This document shows, piece by piece, positions 26,697 to 35,153 of a DNA stretch of 64,000 nt. The notes below the pieces were generated by a model that was given only the letters and a program-made list of their open reading frames with translations, was not told the DNA's origin and made no database searches. The stretch covers positions 1 to 64,000 of IMG/VR virus record IMGVR_UViG_3300021478_000002. One strand, given 5' to 3'. Position numbers and translations under genes: made by a program. The DNA comes from a virus. Position 1 is the first letter of the stretch; every line of letters starts with the position of its first letter.

Positions 26697-29516
26697 ATGG
26701 CCTCCACCGTCTTCGCAACCGTCACCACTCCTGGGCCTGCTGGCCCGACCGGCCCTCCCGGCTACAGTCCGCAGTTCATCGTCCAGGCTGGCGCTCCCAC
26801 GGTCGGCTTGGGGCAGAACGGGGACATGTTTATCGACAGCAGCACCGGGAATGTGTGGGGGCCGAAGGCGAATAACGCGTGGCCAAGCGTGCCCGCCTGC
26901 AACATCAAAGGCCCGACTGGTGCCACGGGCGCTGCTGGCTATTCGCCGCAGTATATCGTCGCGGCGGGCGCTCCCGCACCTGCCACCGGCCAGAACGGCG
27001 ACATGTACATCGACAGCAGCACAAGTAATGTGTTCGGCCCAAAGACCGGCGGAGCGTGGGGAGGCGTGGTCTGCAATATCAAGGGGGCCACGGGCGCGAC
27101 CGGCCCCCAAGGCCCTCCTGGCGTCGGCTACAACCCGAAGGGCGCGTGGTCGTCGGCGACGACGTATGTGCAGGGGGATGAGGTTACCAGCGTCAACCTG
27201 CTCTACATCTCCCTGCAGGGCGGCAACCTCAACAACGTCCCGGCCAGCTCTCCGACATGGTGGCAGCTTGTGGGCAGCGGAACCTCGCAAACGCCGTGGA
27301 CGAGTGATATCGATGGCGGCACGCACACGCTCTTTAACGTCGGGAAAATCGCCGTCGGCAATCCCGGTACGGTGCTGCCCGATGCCGACACCGCGAATGT
27401 TCACGTGATGGTCGGACCCTCCGTGGCCGGGTCGGCTTACGGAGAGATGCATCTCATTGCCAATGCGTCAAGCGGGGCAGTGGGCAGCTTCAATTTTGCC
27501 AATCTCGCCAACACCGGCACTGAGAAGCGCATCGGCGCAATTGCCGTGTACACCGATGGGGCTATCAATTCAGGATCTATGGCGTTCTACACCTGGAATA
27601 CAGGGGCAGTCGCCGAAGCAGCGCGCATCTCATCGCAATCCAACGTCGGCATTGGCCTAGCCCCAACCAATACCGCGCGCGTGGACGTACTCGCGCAGGG
27701 TGCCATCGGCATCCGCCTGAAGGCCGTCACCGGCAACAACGTGCAGCTCCGGTTCGCCGGTAGTGGAGCGACGGGCGATATATGGGCAGTGGGCTCCGAT
27801 ATCCTCGCGGGAAACGGCGGCAAGGACTTTACGATTGACGACTTGGCGGCTGGCCCGCGCTTCGTGATCCTGCCATCCGGCAATTGCGGCATTGGCCTGA
27901 CCGCCCCGGCCCAGAGGCTCGACGTCGGGGGAACGATAGGATTCACGACTTATTTGTACGGCGATAGCAAACTGGCACTCCAGACGAACGATGCGTTTCT
28001 CCGCATCAATGCCTCTGGAAGTTTTACATCGGGTATCTGGGTCGGTGCCAGCCCCTTCTACATGAACTCCGGGGCGCTGCATCTCGGCAGCCAGGGAGGC
28101 ACTGGCTCTATCAATATTTCCGCCACTGCCGCAGATGCAGGCAATAGGGTCCAAATCGACGGGAACGCCAACGGCATCACCTTCTTCAACACCAAGGGAA
28201 ATTTCGGAATCAACACACCATCACCGACAGGAGTGCTTACCGTAATCCCTGCGAGCAATCCGAATTCAGTCGCGACCGCAACTCAAATCCAGATCGGGGA
28301 AGCCAGCGACAACGGTGCCTATCGCCTCAGCCTGGGCTTCGGCGTCCTCTCAAGTACGTGGTGCGGAATCATTCAGAATACCGCTGGCGGCGCTGCTGGA
28401 TATCTCATGATCAATCCCAGCGGCGGCCTCGTCGGGATCGGCGGCGGCACGACCCTTCCCATTTTCAATTTGCAGGTGATCGGCAATCTCGGCGTGACTC
28501 AGAGCGCGAACCTTCACATCACGTTGGGGATTGCTCCCGGCGGTGTCGCGACGGCTACCGGCATCACTGCGGGCGGCTTGTATTATGACACCGGGAATAA
28601 CTGCCTCCGCCTCGAAACGCTGAGTGCCAATGTCGCATGGCGACCCCTGGTCATCAACTACTCTGGCGGCAACGTGGGCATCGGAGCTAATCTGGCTCCT
28701 GTCTATACGCTTGACGTGACTGGAAGCTGCCGCGCCACATCCGGCTTCGCCACCAGCAGCAAATACAACGTGTTCGGCGGTCCCGTTGGCAGTGCGACGG
28801 CTCCCGCTCCCACCGACGCGAATCTGGTTCTGTATAACAACAGCGGCGGGAACTGGGCCGGGATCGGCAGCGACAGCGCCGGAAACATGTGGTTCCGAAC
28901 GGGCACATCGGGAACGCCGAATCCGGCCCTGATGATCTACGCCAACCCGCAGAATCGGGTGGGCGTCAACCAGCTCACCCCAAGCTACGCTCTCGACGTC
29001 ACAGGTGACATCAACGCCACAGGAAATTTCAGGCTCAACGGCGCTGTGTTCCAAGGCGGCGGCTTGGCAGGCGTCCAGACCAACGGTGGTGGCAACACAA
29101 CTGGTACGTTCACTTGGATCAATTTTTGCTCTTCCTCGCCCATCATCGTTCAAAATCTCGGTGTCAGCGGGCCGAACAATAACACGATATCGATCAGTTA
29201 CGGGTATTCTTCCGATCTGAGGCTCAAGCAGAATGTCGTACCGCTTGAAGGTGGCCTTTCCGTGATCATGCAACTGAAACCAGTGCGCGGTGAGTGGAAC
29301 GGTCTTGCCAGCACCAACGAGGGAGAGCCGATCGTTTCGGTAATCGCACAGGATCTGCAAGCCGTCATACCCGATGCCATCCATCCATTCCCGGCGAGGT
29401 TGCAGCCGGAGGATACAGAACTCACCGACATCTTAGGATTTGATCCGATGGCAATCGTCGCGCATTTGATTCTAGCCGTTCAGCAACTGAATCAACAGTT
29501 GAATCCCCCGGCGTAG
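26697..29516 (+). CDS. Collagen-like tail fibre with S74 chaperone
   Basis: 939 residues. Residues 9-145 carry three collagen-like G-X-Y stretches (GPAGPTGPPG, GPTGATGAAG, GATGATGPQGPPG) alternating with a repeated module YSPQ(F/Y)IV.AGAP...GQNGD(M)(F/Y)IDSS. Residues 150-200 (WSSATTYVQGDEV) look like a small carbohydrate-binding module. Residues 210-820 are shaft repeats of the VGIG type. The end has an S74 domain: SSDLRLKQNV (Ser839, Lys844), VIAQDLQAVIP. It lies at the end of the late operon and meets the Xre gene tail to tail. Confidence 0.88.
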   Translation: MASTVFATVTTPGPAGPTGPPGYSPQFIVQAGAPTVGLGQNGDMFIDSSTGNVWGPKANNAWPSVPACNIKGPTGATGAAGYSPQYIVAAGAPAPATGQNGDMYIDSSTSNVFGPKTGGAWGGVVCNIKGATGATGPQGPPGVGYNPKGAWSSATTYVQGDEVTSVNLLYISLQGGNLNNVPASSPTWWQLVGSGTSQTPWTSDIDGGTHTLFNVGKIAVGNPGTVLPDADTANVHVMVGPSVAGSAYGEMHLIANASSGAVGSFNFANLANTGTEKRIGAIAVYTDGAINSGSMAFYTWNTGAVAEAARISSQSNVGIGLAPTNTARVDVLAQGAIGIRLKAVTGNNVQLRFAGSGATGDIWAVGSDILAGNGGKDFTIDDLAAGPRFVILPSGNCGIGLTAPAQRLDVGGTIGFTTYLYGDSKLALQTNDAFLRINASGSFTSGIWVGASPFYMNSGALHLGSQGGTGSINISATAADAGNRVQIDGNANGITFFNTKGNFGINTPSPTGVLTVIPASNPNSVATATQIQIGEASDNGAYRLSLGFGVLSSTWCGIIQNTAGGAAGYLMINPSGGLVGIGGGTTLPIFNLQVIGNLGVTQSANLHITLGIAPGGVATATGITAGGLYYDTGNNCLRLETLSANVAWRPLVINYSGGNVGIGANLAPVYTLDVTGSCRATSGFATSSKYNVFGGPVGSATAPAPTDANLVLYNNSGGNWAGIGSDSAGNMWFRTGTSGTPNPALMIYANPQNRVGVNQLTPSYALDVTGDINATGNFRLNGAVFQGGGLAGVQTNGGGNTTGTFTWINFCSSSPIIVQNLGVSGPNNNTISISYGYSSDLRLKQNVVPLEGGLSVIMQLKPVRGEWNGLASTNEGEPIVSVIAQDLQAVIPDAIHPFPARLQPEDTELTDILGFDPMAIVAHLILAVQQLNQQLNPPA

Positions 29517-29520
29517 CCCG

Positions 29521-29811
29521 TCATCCGTTGTCGTTGCGCTTCATCTCCCGCTGCGCCTTCCGCAGATTGCTCTCGAAGCGTTCGGCGAACTGCGTAAAGC
29601 TGATGGGAAAGACGGGTAGCAGTCTGTAGATAGTATCGAGCGTGGGCAGATGGCGTCCGCGCTCCAGCCCGCCCATATACCCCCGGTCAACTCCTGATTC
29701 CAGCGCCAACATTTCCTGTGCCATTCCCTTGGTGCGGCGAAGCTCGATTATGGTCATGGCAAATGCCTTCCGTAGTAGCTCACGGTCAGGCCCTTTCGCT
29801 CCTGCCCTCAT
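29521..29811 (-). CDS. Xre/Cro-type helix-turn-helix regulator
   Basis: 96 residues. Residues 15-70 are an HTH_3 domain: AFAMTIIELRRTKGMAQEMLALESGVDRGYMGGLERGR in pieces, the classic Xre sequence with the turn at ESGVDRGYM. Short for a lambda CI-type repressor (no dimer/cleavage domain), so closer to Cro or a host-type regulator. The gene is convergent with the second fibre gene and lies downstream of the AraC gene on the same strand. It might control the early promoter at 31283 (inference). Confidence 0.8.
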   Translation of the reverse strand: MRAGAKGPDRELLRKAFAMTIIELRRTKGMAQEMLALESGVDRGYMGGLERGRHLPTLDTIYRLLPVFPISFTQFAERFESNLRKAQREMKRNDNG

Positions 29812-29877
29812 GCTTGATGGTTACATTCCCACCGGATTGAGAGCCACGCGATAAAGCTCCACGTGATAAATAATACT

Positions 29878-30975
29878 TCAGCGGTCACCTTCCGGCGCAG
29901 CGCCCGGCGCGATGATGAACCTCCTGCGGCTGCGCTGGATCGTCTCGAAGGGAGTCTCGCCGTGGAACTCCCGCTGGTAATGATCGGCAAAGCGCCCGGC
30001 ATTGCTGAATCCGCATTCGTGGGCGATGGAGATGACCGTATCGTGGGGCTGAGGGTTCTCCAATCGGTTGTGCGCGCAGTGCAGCCGCATGCGCCGCACG
30101 ATCATCTCCGGTGTCATGTCGCGGATGCGGTGGCAGGCCTCCCGCAGGGTTCGCGCGCCGACACCAGTCGCACGCGCCAGATCTCCGACCGTGATGGGTT
30201 GGCGAATGTGCGCTTCAATGTATTCTTCCATCATGGCGACGTGCCGCCGGGCAGGCCCGCCGAAGTGGTGTCCGAGCAGCGGCAGATAGTTGTTTTGCGT
30301 TTGCTCGATCAGCGCGCCAACCAATTTGCGCTGAAACTCTTGGCCGAGCAGAGGATACTTTTCGAAGACGCCGCCGTCGCGCTCCAGTTCGTCCAGGAGA
30401 TAATCAATTCTCTGCCCGAGATAGGTGGAAGGCCACAAACCCATCGACCCGATGATTTCGAGTGGTTGATGGACCGGCTCTCCGATCAAAAGCTCTGCTT
30501 CCCGTTTTACTATTGCGGCTGGCAGCGCTATCGTCACTGAGGACGTGGTGCCCACCCATCGCGGCAATTTATTCGCGGCATGTTGCCCCGGCATCGCCAG
30601 ATACCCGGAGCCAGCCGTGAAGAGGTGTTCGCGGTTGTCGGCCCGGCGCTCGATGCCACCTCTTTCCACACGCGCCAAGCTATAGTCTGCGGTTACCAAG
30701 TCAATCGATAACCCGTCAGTTACTTCTACTGCATTGATTGTGAGTAACTCCAATTTGGCCGTATGAACGGTGAAGTGAAATTTCTCGTGTCCCTTCAACA
30801 AGTCGATCTGGCGGCCCAATAAGCGGGCAGCGGATGCAAAGAACTCTTCCACATCTTCGGTATCGAAACGCAGGTGTCGCGCCAGTCGCAACATTCTCCT
30901 CCCATGGTGGGCATCCCCTATACGAAATCGGCGGGCGAGGCCGCCGTTTCTGTCCATGGAGGACGAAAACGGCAT
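29878..30975 (-). CDS. AraC-family transcriptional regulator
   Basis: 365 residues as drawn from ATG 30975; ATG 30894 has a purine-rich GGGAGGAGA just upstream and would give 338 residues, the more usual length. Residues 30-210: AraC-binding-like sensory domain. Residues 265-345: two HTH units, ITVGDLARATGVGARTLREACH and the AraC signature ISIAHECGFSNAGRFADHYQREFHGETPFE. AraC regulators are rare in phages and typical of bacterial chromosomes, so this may be captured host DNA or a lysogenic-conversion gene. Confidence 0.88.
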   Translation of the reverse strand: MPFSSSMDRNGGLARRFRIGDAHHGRRMLRLARHLRFDTEDVEEFFASAARLLGRQIDLLKGHEKFHFTVHTAKLELLTINAVEVTDGLSIDLVTADYSLARVERGGIERRADNREHLFTAGSGYLAMPGQHAANKLPRWVGTTSSVTIALPAAIVKREAELLIGEPVHQPLEIIGSMGLWPSTYLGQRIDYLLDELERDGGVFEKYPLLGQEFQRKLVGALIEQTQNNYLPLLGHHFGGPARRHVAMMEEYIEAHIRQPITVGDLARATGVGARTLREACHRIRDMTPEMIVRRMRLHCAHNRLENPQPHDTVISIAHECGFSNAGRFADHYQREFHGETPFETIQRSRRRFIIAPGAAPEGDR

Positions 30976-31000
30976 AGCCGACTGCCGTTACTGTCACCGG

Positions 31001-31029
31001 TTGTTAATAAATTTTGGAGTCGCTATACA
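31001..31029 (+). promoter_or_regulatory. Sigma70-type promoter upstream of the leader ORF
   Basis: TTGTTA (31001-31006), 17-base spacer, TATACA (31024-31029). It points toward the early region and lies between the reversed AraC gene and the leader ORF at 31123, so it could also be bound by AraC or Xre. Confidence 0.5.
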
Positions 31030-31122
31030 GATGTCATTGACCGCCGTATACTGCTCGCAATTCCTCCCCCGAAACACTGCGTAAAACTAGGCGTGCGTAA
31101 ACAGCACGAAGGAGTGTTTTAA

Positions 31123-31188
31123 ATGGACGTTTCAATTCCGCAGAATGTAACGGTTACGGGGAATTCAATCTCCCCGCCCCTTCCGTGA
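31123..31188 (+). CDS. Small leader ORF, 21 residues
   Basis: ATG 31123 has AAGGAG 8 bases upstream. The peptide starts MDVSIPQNVTVTGNS and is followed directly by a GC-rich hairpin (31190-31208). It might be a leader peptide for attenuation or an unrelated short protein. Nothing in its sequence is diagnostic. The ribosome site is the main support. Confidence 0.35.
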   Translation: MDVSIPQNVTVTGNSISPPLP

Positions 31189-31189
31189 T

Positions 31190-31208
31190 CCGCGCGGCTT
31201 TCGCGCGG
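31190..31208 (+). terminator. GC-rich hairpin, possible terminator
   Basis: CCGCGCG / CGCGCGG, a 7-bp stem with a 5-base loop, followed by GTTTGG. The U-tract is weak. It separates the leader ORF from the repeat array and main early promoter. Confidence 0.4.
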
Positions 31209-31209
31209 G

Positions 31210-31264
31210 TTTGGCACCACTTTGGCACCGCTTTGGCACCGCTTTCGCACCAATAAGGCACATA
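31210..31264 (+). repeat. Five 11-bp tandem repeats, operator-like array
   Basis: Units at 31210, 31221, 31232, 31243 and 31254: TTTGGCACCAC, TTTGGCACCGC (twice), TTTCGCACCAA, TAAGGCACATA. All keep GCAC at the same place. The 11-bp spacing puts each unit on the same face of the helix. The array ends 18 bp before the -35 of the early promoter, a good position for an activator or a repressor. The TTTGGCACC core could be one half-site. Confidence 0.75.
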
Positions 31265-31282
31265 TTTTCAACAATTTAGGGC

Positions 31283-31311
31283 TTGACACGAGAATTGGCT
31301 GGCGGTAGTAT
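31283..31311 (+). promoter_or_regulatory. Early promoter (strong sigma70-type)
   Basis: TTGACA (31283-31288), 17-base spacer, TAGTAT (31306-31311). It heads the recombination operon that begins at 31418. It is the best sigma70 match in the control region. Confidence 0.7.
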
Positions 31312-31417
31312 TCGAGTTGCGCGGAAGCGGCGCACAGCGAGTTTTCTCGGCGAGGGCCAAACAAAATAATAGGGTCAATTCATACAGGATATCTGTGTGC
31401 CTAGGAGACTTTCGTAT

Positions 31418-31708
31418 ATGAAAACACAGTGGGAAGCCTTTACCGTTCGCCTCAATTTGCAGATGCGAACGGACATCAAGGACGCCATGGAAGAGCTGCG
31501 GGCGAGGCGGCACCGGGCCGAGGGTGGATACGTAAGCCTGGGTCGTGTCTATGCCGAAGCCGCGCTGCTGCTGCTGGAGAGCGAGGGCATCAGCATCGCG
31601 ACGGACGAATCCGGCAAGGCGCGCAAACCACTGGCGCTGCCAGCCCCGAAACCCGCGAAGTCGGATACCCGGCGGAAGCGCGGCGCAATCGCGGTGCGGG
31701 CATCATGA
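31418..31708 (+). CDS. Small ribbon-helix-helix-like protein
   Basis: 96 residues from ATG 31418, chosen because AGGAGA lies 9 bases upstream. The first 60 residues have the length and order of an RHH regulator: a strand (AFTVRLNLQM), a helix (TDIKDAMEELRARRHR), then YVSLGRVYAEAALLLLES. The tail is Pro/Lys-rich (LALPAPKPAKSDTRRKRG). As the first gene behind the early promoter it may be an autoregulator. The family assignment is tentative. Confidence 0.6.
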   Translation: MKTQWEAFTVRLNLQMRTDIKDAMEELRARRHRAEGGYVSLGRVYAEAALLLLESEGISIATDESGKARKPLALPAPKPAKSDTRRKRGAIAVRAS

Positions 31709-31890
31709 GCCAAGAGTCCCTGTTGGGCAACCACTATCTGTGCGACCTCTGCTCTCGCCAGCGCCCTGGAGAGCCGCGCGAGGTGGGTTGTAAGTGGCTC
31801 GACGGCTTCTTCGTTTGCGTGGAGTGTTTCAATCTCTACTGCCGCGAGCTGATGGCCGCCGGAAGGAAAGTGTATGTCTCACGAGCTTGA
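31705..31890 (+). CDS. Small CxxC zinc-binding protein
   Basis: 61 residues, ATGA overlap with the previous gene. CDLC at residues 13-16 and CVEC further on form a likely zinc ribbon. It overlaps the start of the exonuclease gene by 17 bases. The family was not recognised. Confidence 0.6.
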   Translation: MSQESLLGNHYLCDLCSRQRPGEPREVGCKWLDGFFVCVECFNLYCRELMAAGRKVYVSRA

Positions 31891-32872
31891 TCTGGAAGCC
31901 AGGAAGGATGCTTACGGAGCCAGTGAGCTGGGCGCGTTCCACGGCGTTGATCCGTACTACAGCCTTCTCGATAAATATCTCCGAGATGTGGAGGGCGTTG
32001 TCTACCCACCCACCAAACAGATGCAATACGGCAAGCTCTTCGAGGAGGCCATCTTTAACGTTGCCTGCCTGGAGACCGGCAAGCAATTCCGGCCTTCCTT
32101 CAACAGAACATATCGGCACCCGGAGTTCCCGAAATACCGCTTGGTGGCCACGCCCGATGGGCTCTGGCCGGAGGACGATCCGAACGAAGGCGGCGTGGAG
32201 TGCAAGTCTCTAAACCCGCACCAGTGGCACCAATATGGGCCCACCGTCGATGACATTCCGCCGCGTGTGGAGTTGCAGGCGCGCGGCAATATGGCAGTCT
32301 TGCAAAGGCCGCGATGGACCGTCGCTGTCTGGTGCGGCGACCGGCTTCTGCTCTACACGGTCGAGCGCGATCTGGAATTCGAGGTCTTCATCCTGGAGCA
32401 CGCCGAACGGGAATACCGGCGCTACTTCGACGCCAGGGAGCGCCCGCCTATCGACGGCAGTAAGAACGCTTCGGCGTGGCTACAGCGGAAATGGCCCACG
32501 CATAAGCGCCCCGATCTGCGCGTGGCTACCGACGCAGAGATCGAGCAGCTCCGGCGATACGGCAGACTGCGCGCCGACCAGAAGGAGTTGGCCAGGGAGC
32601 GCGCCAAGCTCGAAAACGAAATCAAGGATGCCATCAAAGACCGCGAGGGATTGGTGTGGGAGGGTGGCCGGTTTACGTGGCGGCGCACCAAGGATTCGAC
32701 CTTTGTTGACTGGGAGTCGATGGCGATAGGCCTGCGAACCTTCTACATCAAAGATGAAGACGCGCGCGTGAAATTGACCGAAGACTACACGCACACGAAG
32801 CCGGGATCACGCCGCATCTATTTCGCGTCGGACGAATTCATTGAGACCGAGGAGGCCGCCGATGCAGCCTGA
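31874..32872 (+). CDS. YqaJ-type phage exonuclease (lambda Exo superfamily)
   Basis: 332 residues. The nuclease core reads: GASELGAFHGVDPY (family N-terminus), YGKLFEEAIF (Glu58), VATPDG (Asp95), VECKS (Glu109, Lys111) and VELQ (Gln135), the D-ExK-Q set of YqaJ/lambda-Exo nucleases. Residues 215-250 are a charged helix. It digests one strand of double-stranded DNA ends to make substrate for the annealing protein. RecT, coded 277 bases downstream, is the partner. Confidence 0.88.
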   Translation: MSHELDLEARKDAYGASELGAFHGVDPYYSLLDKYLRDVEGVVYPPTKQMQYGKLFEEAIFNVACLETGKQFRPSFNRTYRHPEFPKYRLVATPDGLWPEDDPNEGGVECKSLNPHQWHQYGPTVDDIPPRVELQARGNMAVLQRPRWTVAVWCGDRLLLYTVERDLEFEVFILEHAEREYRRYFDARERPPIDGSKNASAWLQRKWPTHKRPDLRVATDAEIEQLRRYGRLRADQKELARERAKLENEIKDAIKDREGLVWEGGRFTWRRTKDSTFVDWESMAIGLRTFYIKDEDARVKLTEDYTHTKPGSRRIYFASDEFIETEEAADAA

Positions 32873-33146
32873 CTTGTTCAGCCCGGCCCATGACGGATCG
32901 GGGGTAACGGAGCCGGATCAGGTGCCGGTTGTTGAGCGCCTGGGCAACGAGGTCGCGGCGCTGCGCAAGATCATTGCGGACTTGCTGAAGCATGTGGGCC
33001 AGCCCGCCGTCTGCAGGGGCCCGCAATGCCAGCAGGGTATTTTCATGGTCTTCCACAGATCGGGCAAGTTGACGCCGTACAACGCGGACGGCACCAATCA
33101 TTTTGGAACGTGCATTGATCGCGAACTATTCAGGAAGGAGAAGTGA
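32862..33146 (+). CDS. Small cysteine-containing protein between exonuclease and RecT
   Basis: 94 residues, overlapping the exonuclease end, with GAGGAGG as ribosome site. Residues 24-45: amphipathic helix (RLGNEVAALRKIIADLLKH). Residues 52-60: CRGPQC; a later Cys and His could complete a metal site. May be an accessory for the recombinase pair (inference from location only). Confidence 0.6.
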   Translation: MQPDLFSPAHDGSGVTEPDQVPVVERLGNEVAALRKIIADLLKHVGQPAVCRGPQCQQGIFMVFHRSGKLTPYNADGTNHFGTCIDRELFRKEK

Positions 33147-33148
33147 GC

Positions 33149-34111
33149 ATGGCGGAAGATCCAAAACCAACGAGCGAACAACTGCCGGTAGATGACACCG
33201 ATATCGACAAGGCCGCTGTGGTCGAGCAAGCCGTCCAGAGTATTGCCAAGCAGCCGAAGCCCAGGACCGTTCGCGATTTGATCCAGGGGACGGAGTTCAA
33301 GAACGCGCTGCGAGCGGTTCTGCCGCGCGCGATGCGGCCCGACCGGTTCGTGCGCGTGGCACTCACCGCCATGATGCGGACACCAGATCTGGCGGAGTGC
33401 TCCAGGGAGAGCCTGTTCAAGGCGCTGCTCGATCTGTCGAGTTACGGCCTGGAACCGGACGGGCGGCGCGCGCACCTGATTCCATTTCGCAATAGCAAGA
33501 TGTGCGCGTGCGGCCACGAAATGGACGCGCATCGCGGGCAGGAGTGCTCGAAGTGCGACTGCCGCCAGCGGCGCACGCTGATCGAATGCACGTTGATCAT
33601 CGACTACAAGGGTCTTGCCGAGCTGGTGCGCCGGTCGGGCGACGTGAGCTACATCCACGCGGACGTGGTCTACGGCAACGACGAATGGAGCTATTCCTTC
33701 GGCACTGGCGCGCACTTGAAGCACACGCCCAGCGCCAAGGATCGCGGCACCGAGAAGATCGCCTACTACAGCTATGTGCGCCTGAAGGACGGGTCCGAGG
33801 ATTTCGTGGTTATGAACCCGGCGGAGGTAGAGAAGATTCGCAAGCGCAGTAAGTCTCCTGACAAGGGCCCGTGGGTCACCGACTACGACGAAATGGGCAA
33901 GAAGACCGCGTTCCGGCGGCACAGCAAATGGCTGCCGCTCTCGCCGGAAGTACGCGGTGCCATCGAGCAGGAGGACACCGAGGCGGTGGATATCTCTGGC
34001 TGGGAGGAACTCGTTGAAGAGCCGAAGGAAGGCCTGCCTCCGGCGCGGCCCACCCTGAAAGACAGGCTCATGCCGGGTAAGGAACAGCCCAAGGCGGAGG
34101 CCGGGAAATGA
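33149..34111 (+). CDS. RecT-family ssDNA-annealing protein with zinc-ribbon insertion
   Basis: 320 residues from ATG 33149 (AAGGAG 8 bases upstream; GTG 33143 is too close to it). RecT landmarks: ALPRAMRPDRFVRVALTAM-type helix, SLFKALLDLSSYGLEPDGR, HLIPF, LIIDYKGLAELVRRSG, SYVRLKDG, KKTAFRRHSKWLPLSPE. A 30-residue block at 114-143 carrying C119, C121, H123, H128, C133, C136 and C138 is inserted between 'HLIPFRN' and 'IECTLIIDYKGL', where other RecTs have a few residues. It should anneal ssDNA made by the YqaJ nuclease. Confidence 0.88.
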   Translation: MAEDPKPTSEQLPVDDTDIDKAAVVEQAVQSIAKQPKPRTVRDLIQGTEFKNALRAVLPRAMRPDRFVRVALTAMMRTPDLAECSRESLFKALLDLSSYGLEPDGRRAHLIPFRNSKMCACGHEMDAHRGQECSKCDCRQRRTLIECTLIIDYKGLAELVRRSGDVSYIHADVVYGNDEWSYSFGTGAHLKHTPSAKDRGTEKIAYYSYVRLKDGSEDFVVMNPAEVEKIRKRSKSPDKGPWVTDYDEMGKKTAFRRHSKWLPLSPEVRGAIEQEDTEAVDISGWEELVEEPKEGLPPARPTLKDRLMPGKEQPKAEAGK

Positions 34112-34407
34112 GGTGGCCGTGGGAGCACCGGCCAGCACTGACCACGGCGCAGCTCGCCGTGGAGAACCTGCTGACGCAGTTGACGAAGCTGCCGGTCGGG
34201 CAGTCCATCGTGCTCATGGATCGTGCGGGCGATGGCTTTGGCGGCCTCGTGGTGAAGCGCCATTCGCGGCACACGTTGGTCTTCCAACGCAGCGGCTTTC
34301 AGGGACACTCGCGCTGGGCTGACCGGCCCGATGAGGCGCGGGAAGAGATCGCAGCGTACATCAACACCGGCAAGCTGCACGAGCCCGACAACATTAAGGG
34401 GTTTTGA
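34108..34407 (+). CDS. Hypothetical protein
   Basis: 99 residues, ATGA overlap with RecT. A helical N-terminus (LTTAQLAVENLLTQLTKL) is followed by beta strands (GQSIVLMDRAGDGFGG, HTLVFQRSG). No family recognised. Part of the early operon. Confidence 0.6.
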   Translation: MRWPWEHRPALTTAQLAVENLLTQLTKLPVGQSIVLMDRAGDGFGGLVVKRHSRHTLVFQRSGFQGHSRWADRPDEAREEIAAYINTGKLHEPDNIKGF

Positions 34408-34674
34408 ATGGAAATCTCGCCGCTGGTTCTCGCGAACTTGAATCGCTGGATCTCGCACGGTGTCAATCCGGGGCACTTCTTGACCGCAGTGTTGATGAAC
34501 GACCTGCGCGAGGCCGTGGTGCGCGCCGACGATGACAACCTCCGCGCGCTGCCGGAGATTGTGAATTGGGTTCGCAGGAACGCGCCCATCGGCTGCTGGG
34601 GCAGCCCGCAGGCCGTGAACCGCTGGAGGATGTCGCGGCGGCGCGCAGTCCACGAGCCGCAGATCAAGGGGTAA
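34408..34674 (+). CDS. Conserved phage protein with 'L.NDL.EA..RAD..N' motif
   Basis: 88 residues, starting right after the upstream stop. The run HFLTAVLMNDLREAVVRAD followed by DNLRALPEIVNWV and CWGS is a pattern I have seen in many phage early-region proteins of similar length. Function is not known; the fold is presumably helical. Confidence 0.65.
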   Translation: MEISPLVLANLNRWISHGVNPGHFLTAVLMNDLREAVVRADDDNLRALPEIVNWVRRNAPIGCWGSPQAVNRWRMSRRRAVHEPQIKG

Positions 34675-34677
34675 AGC

Positions 34678-34932
34678 ATGGGACGCAACGATTGGGTGGA
34701 GTCGGACGGCAGGATTATGCCCAGCACCATTTTCGAACCAACGCGCGAGCAGATCCGGTCTGCTGCCTGTAAGTTGTGCGGGGATAGTGGCGTCCTGATC
34801 GAGTGCATTGACGAGGAGCGCTACAACGTCACGGTGCCGTGCTGGAAGTGCCAGGAATATTGCAGGATTTGCGACAAGCATGTAGCGAAGACCGGGCACA
34901 AGTGCGTGCCGAAGAAGGAGAAGAAGCCATGA
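34678..34932 (+). CDS. Zinc-finger-like early protein
   Basis: 84 residues, with seven cysteines: ACKLCGDSG, IEC, CWKC, CRICDKH and a late HKC. These give two potential zinc sites. The C-terminus is lysine-rich (VPKKEKKP). May bind nucleic acid or host protein; no family recognised. Confidence 0.6.
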   Translation: MGRNDWVESDGRIMPSTIFEPTREQIRSAACKLCGDSGVLIECIDEERYNVTVPCWKCQEYCRICDKHVAKTGHKCVPKKEKKP

Positions 34933-35153
34933 GCCGCCGCCGTCAATGGGGTGAGGATTCCACCGCGAGCATCGATCTTTCATCAGGTGGGTCAGTCACC
35001 CTGAGCTTCAAAGGAAATCTGTTCGACCTGTCGGCTGACGAGCGGAAACTGATAAGCGATCTGTCGGCCATCATCCAGACGTACAGGGATGCCGAGCAGG
35101 AGCCGGGCCGACTTGCACCGGCGCTGCCGGTCAGGGAGGTACAGCATGGCTAA
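34929..35153 (+). CDS. Small hypothetical protein
   Basis: 74 residues; ATGA overlap with the upstream gene. Has a beta strand pair (SIDLSSGGSVTLSFKGNLFDL) followed by a helix (ERKLISDLSAIIQTYRD). Unrecognised. Confidence 0.6.
   Translation: MSRRRQWGEDSTASIDLSSGGSVTLSFKGNLFDLSADERKLISDLSAIIQTYRDAEQEPGRLAPALPVREVQHG

Noticed and set aside
31210-31264. CRISPR-like or replication iterons
   Set aside because: Units are 11 bp without spacers and abut a promoter, so operators are the better reading.
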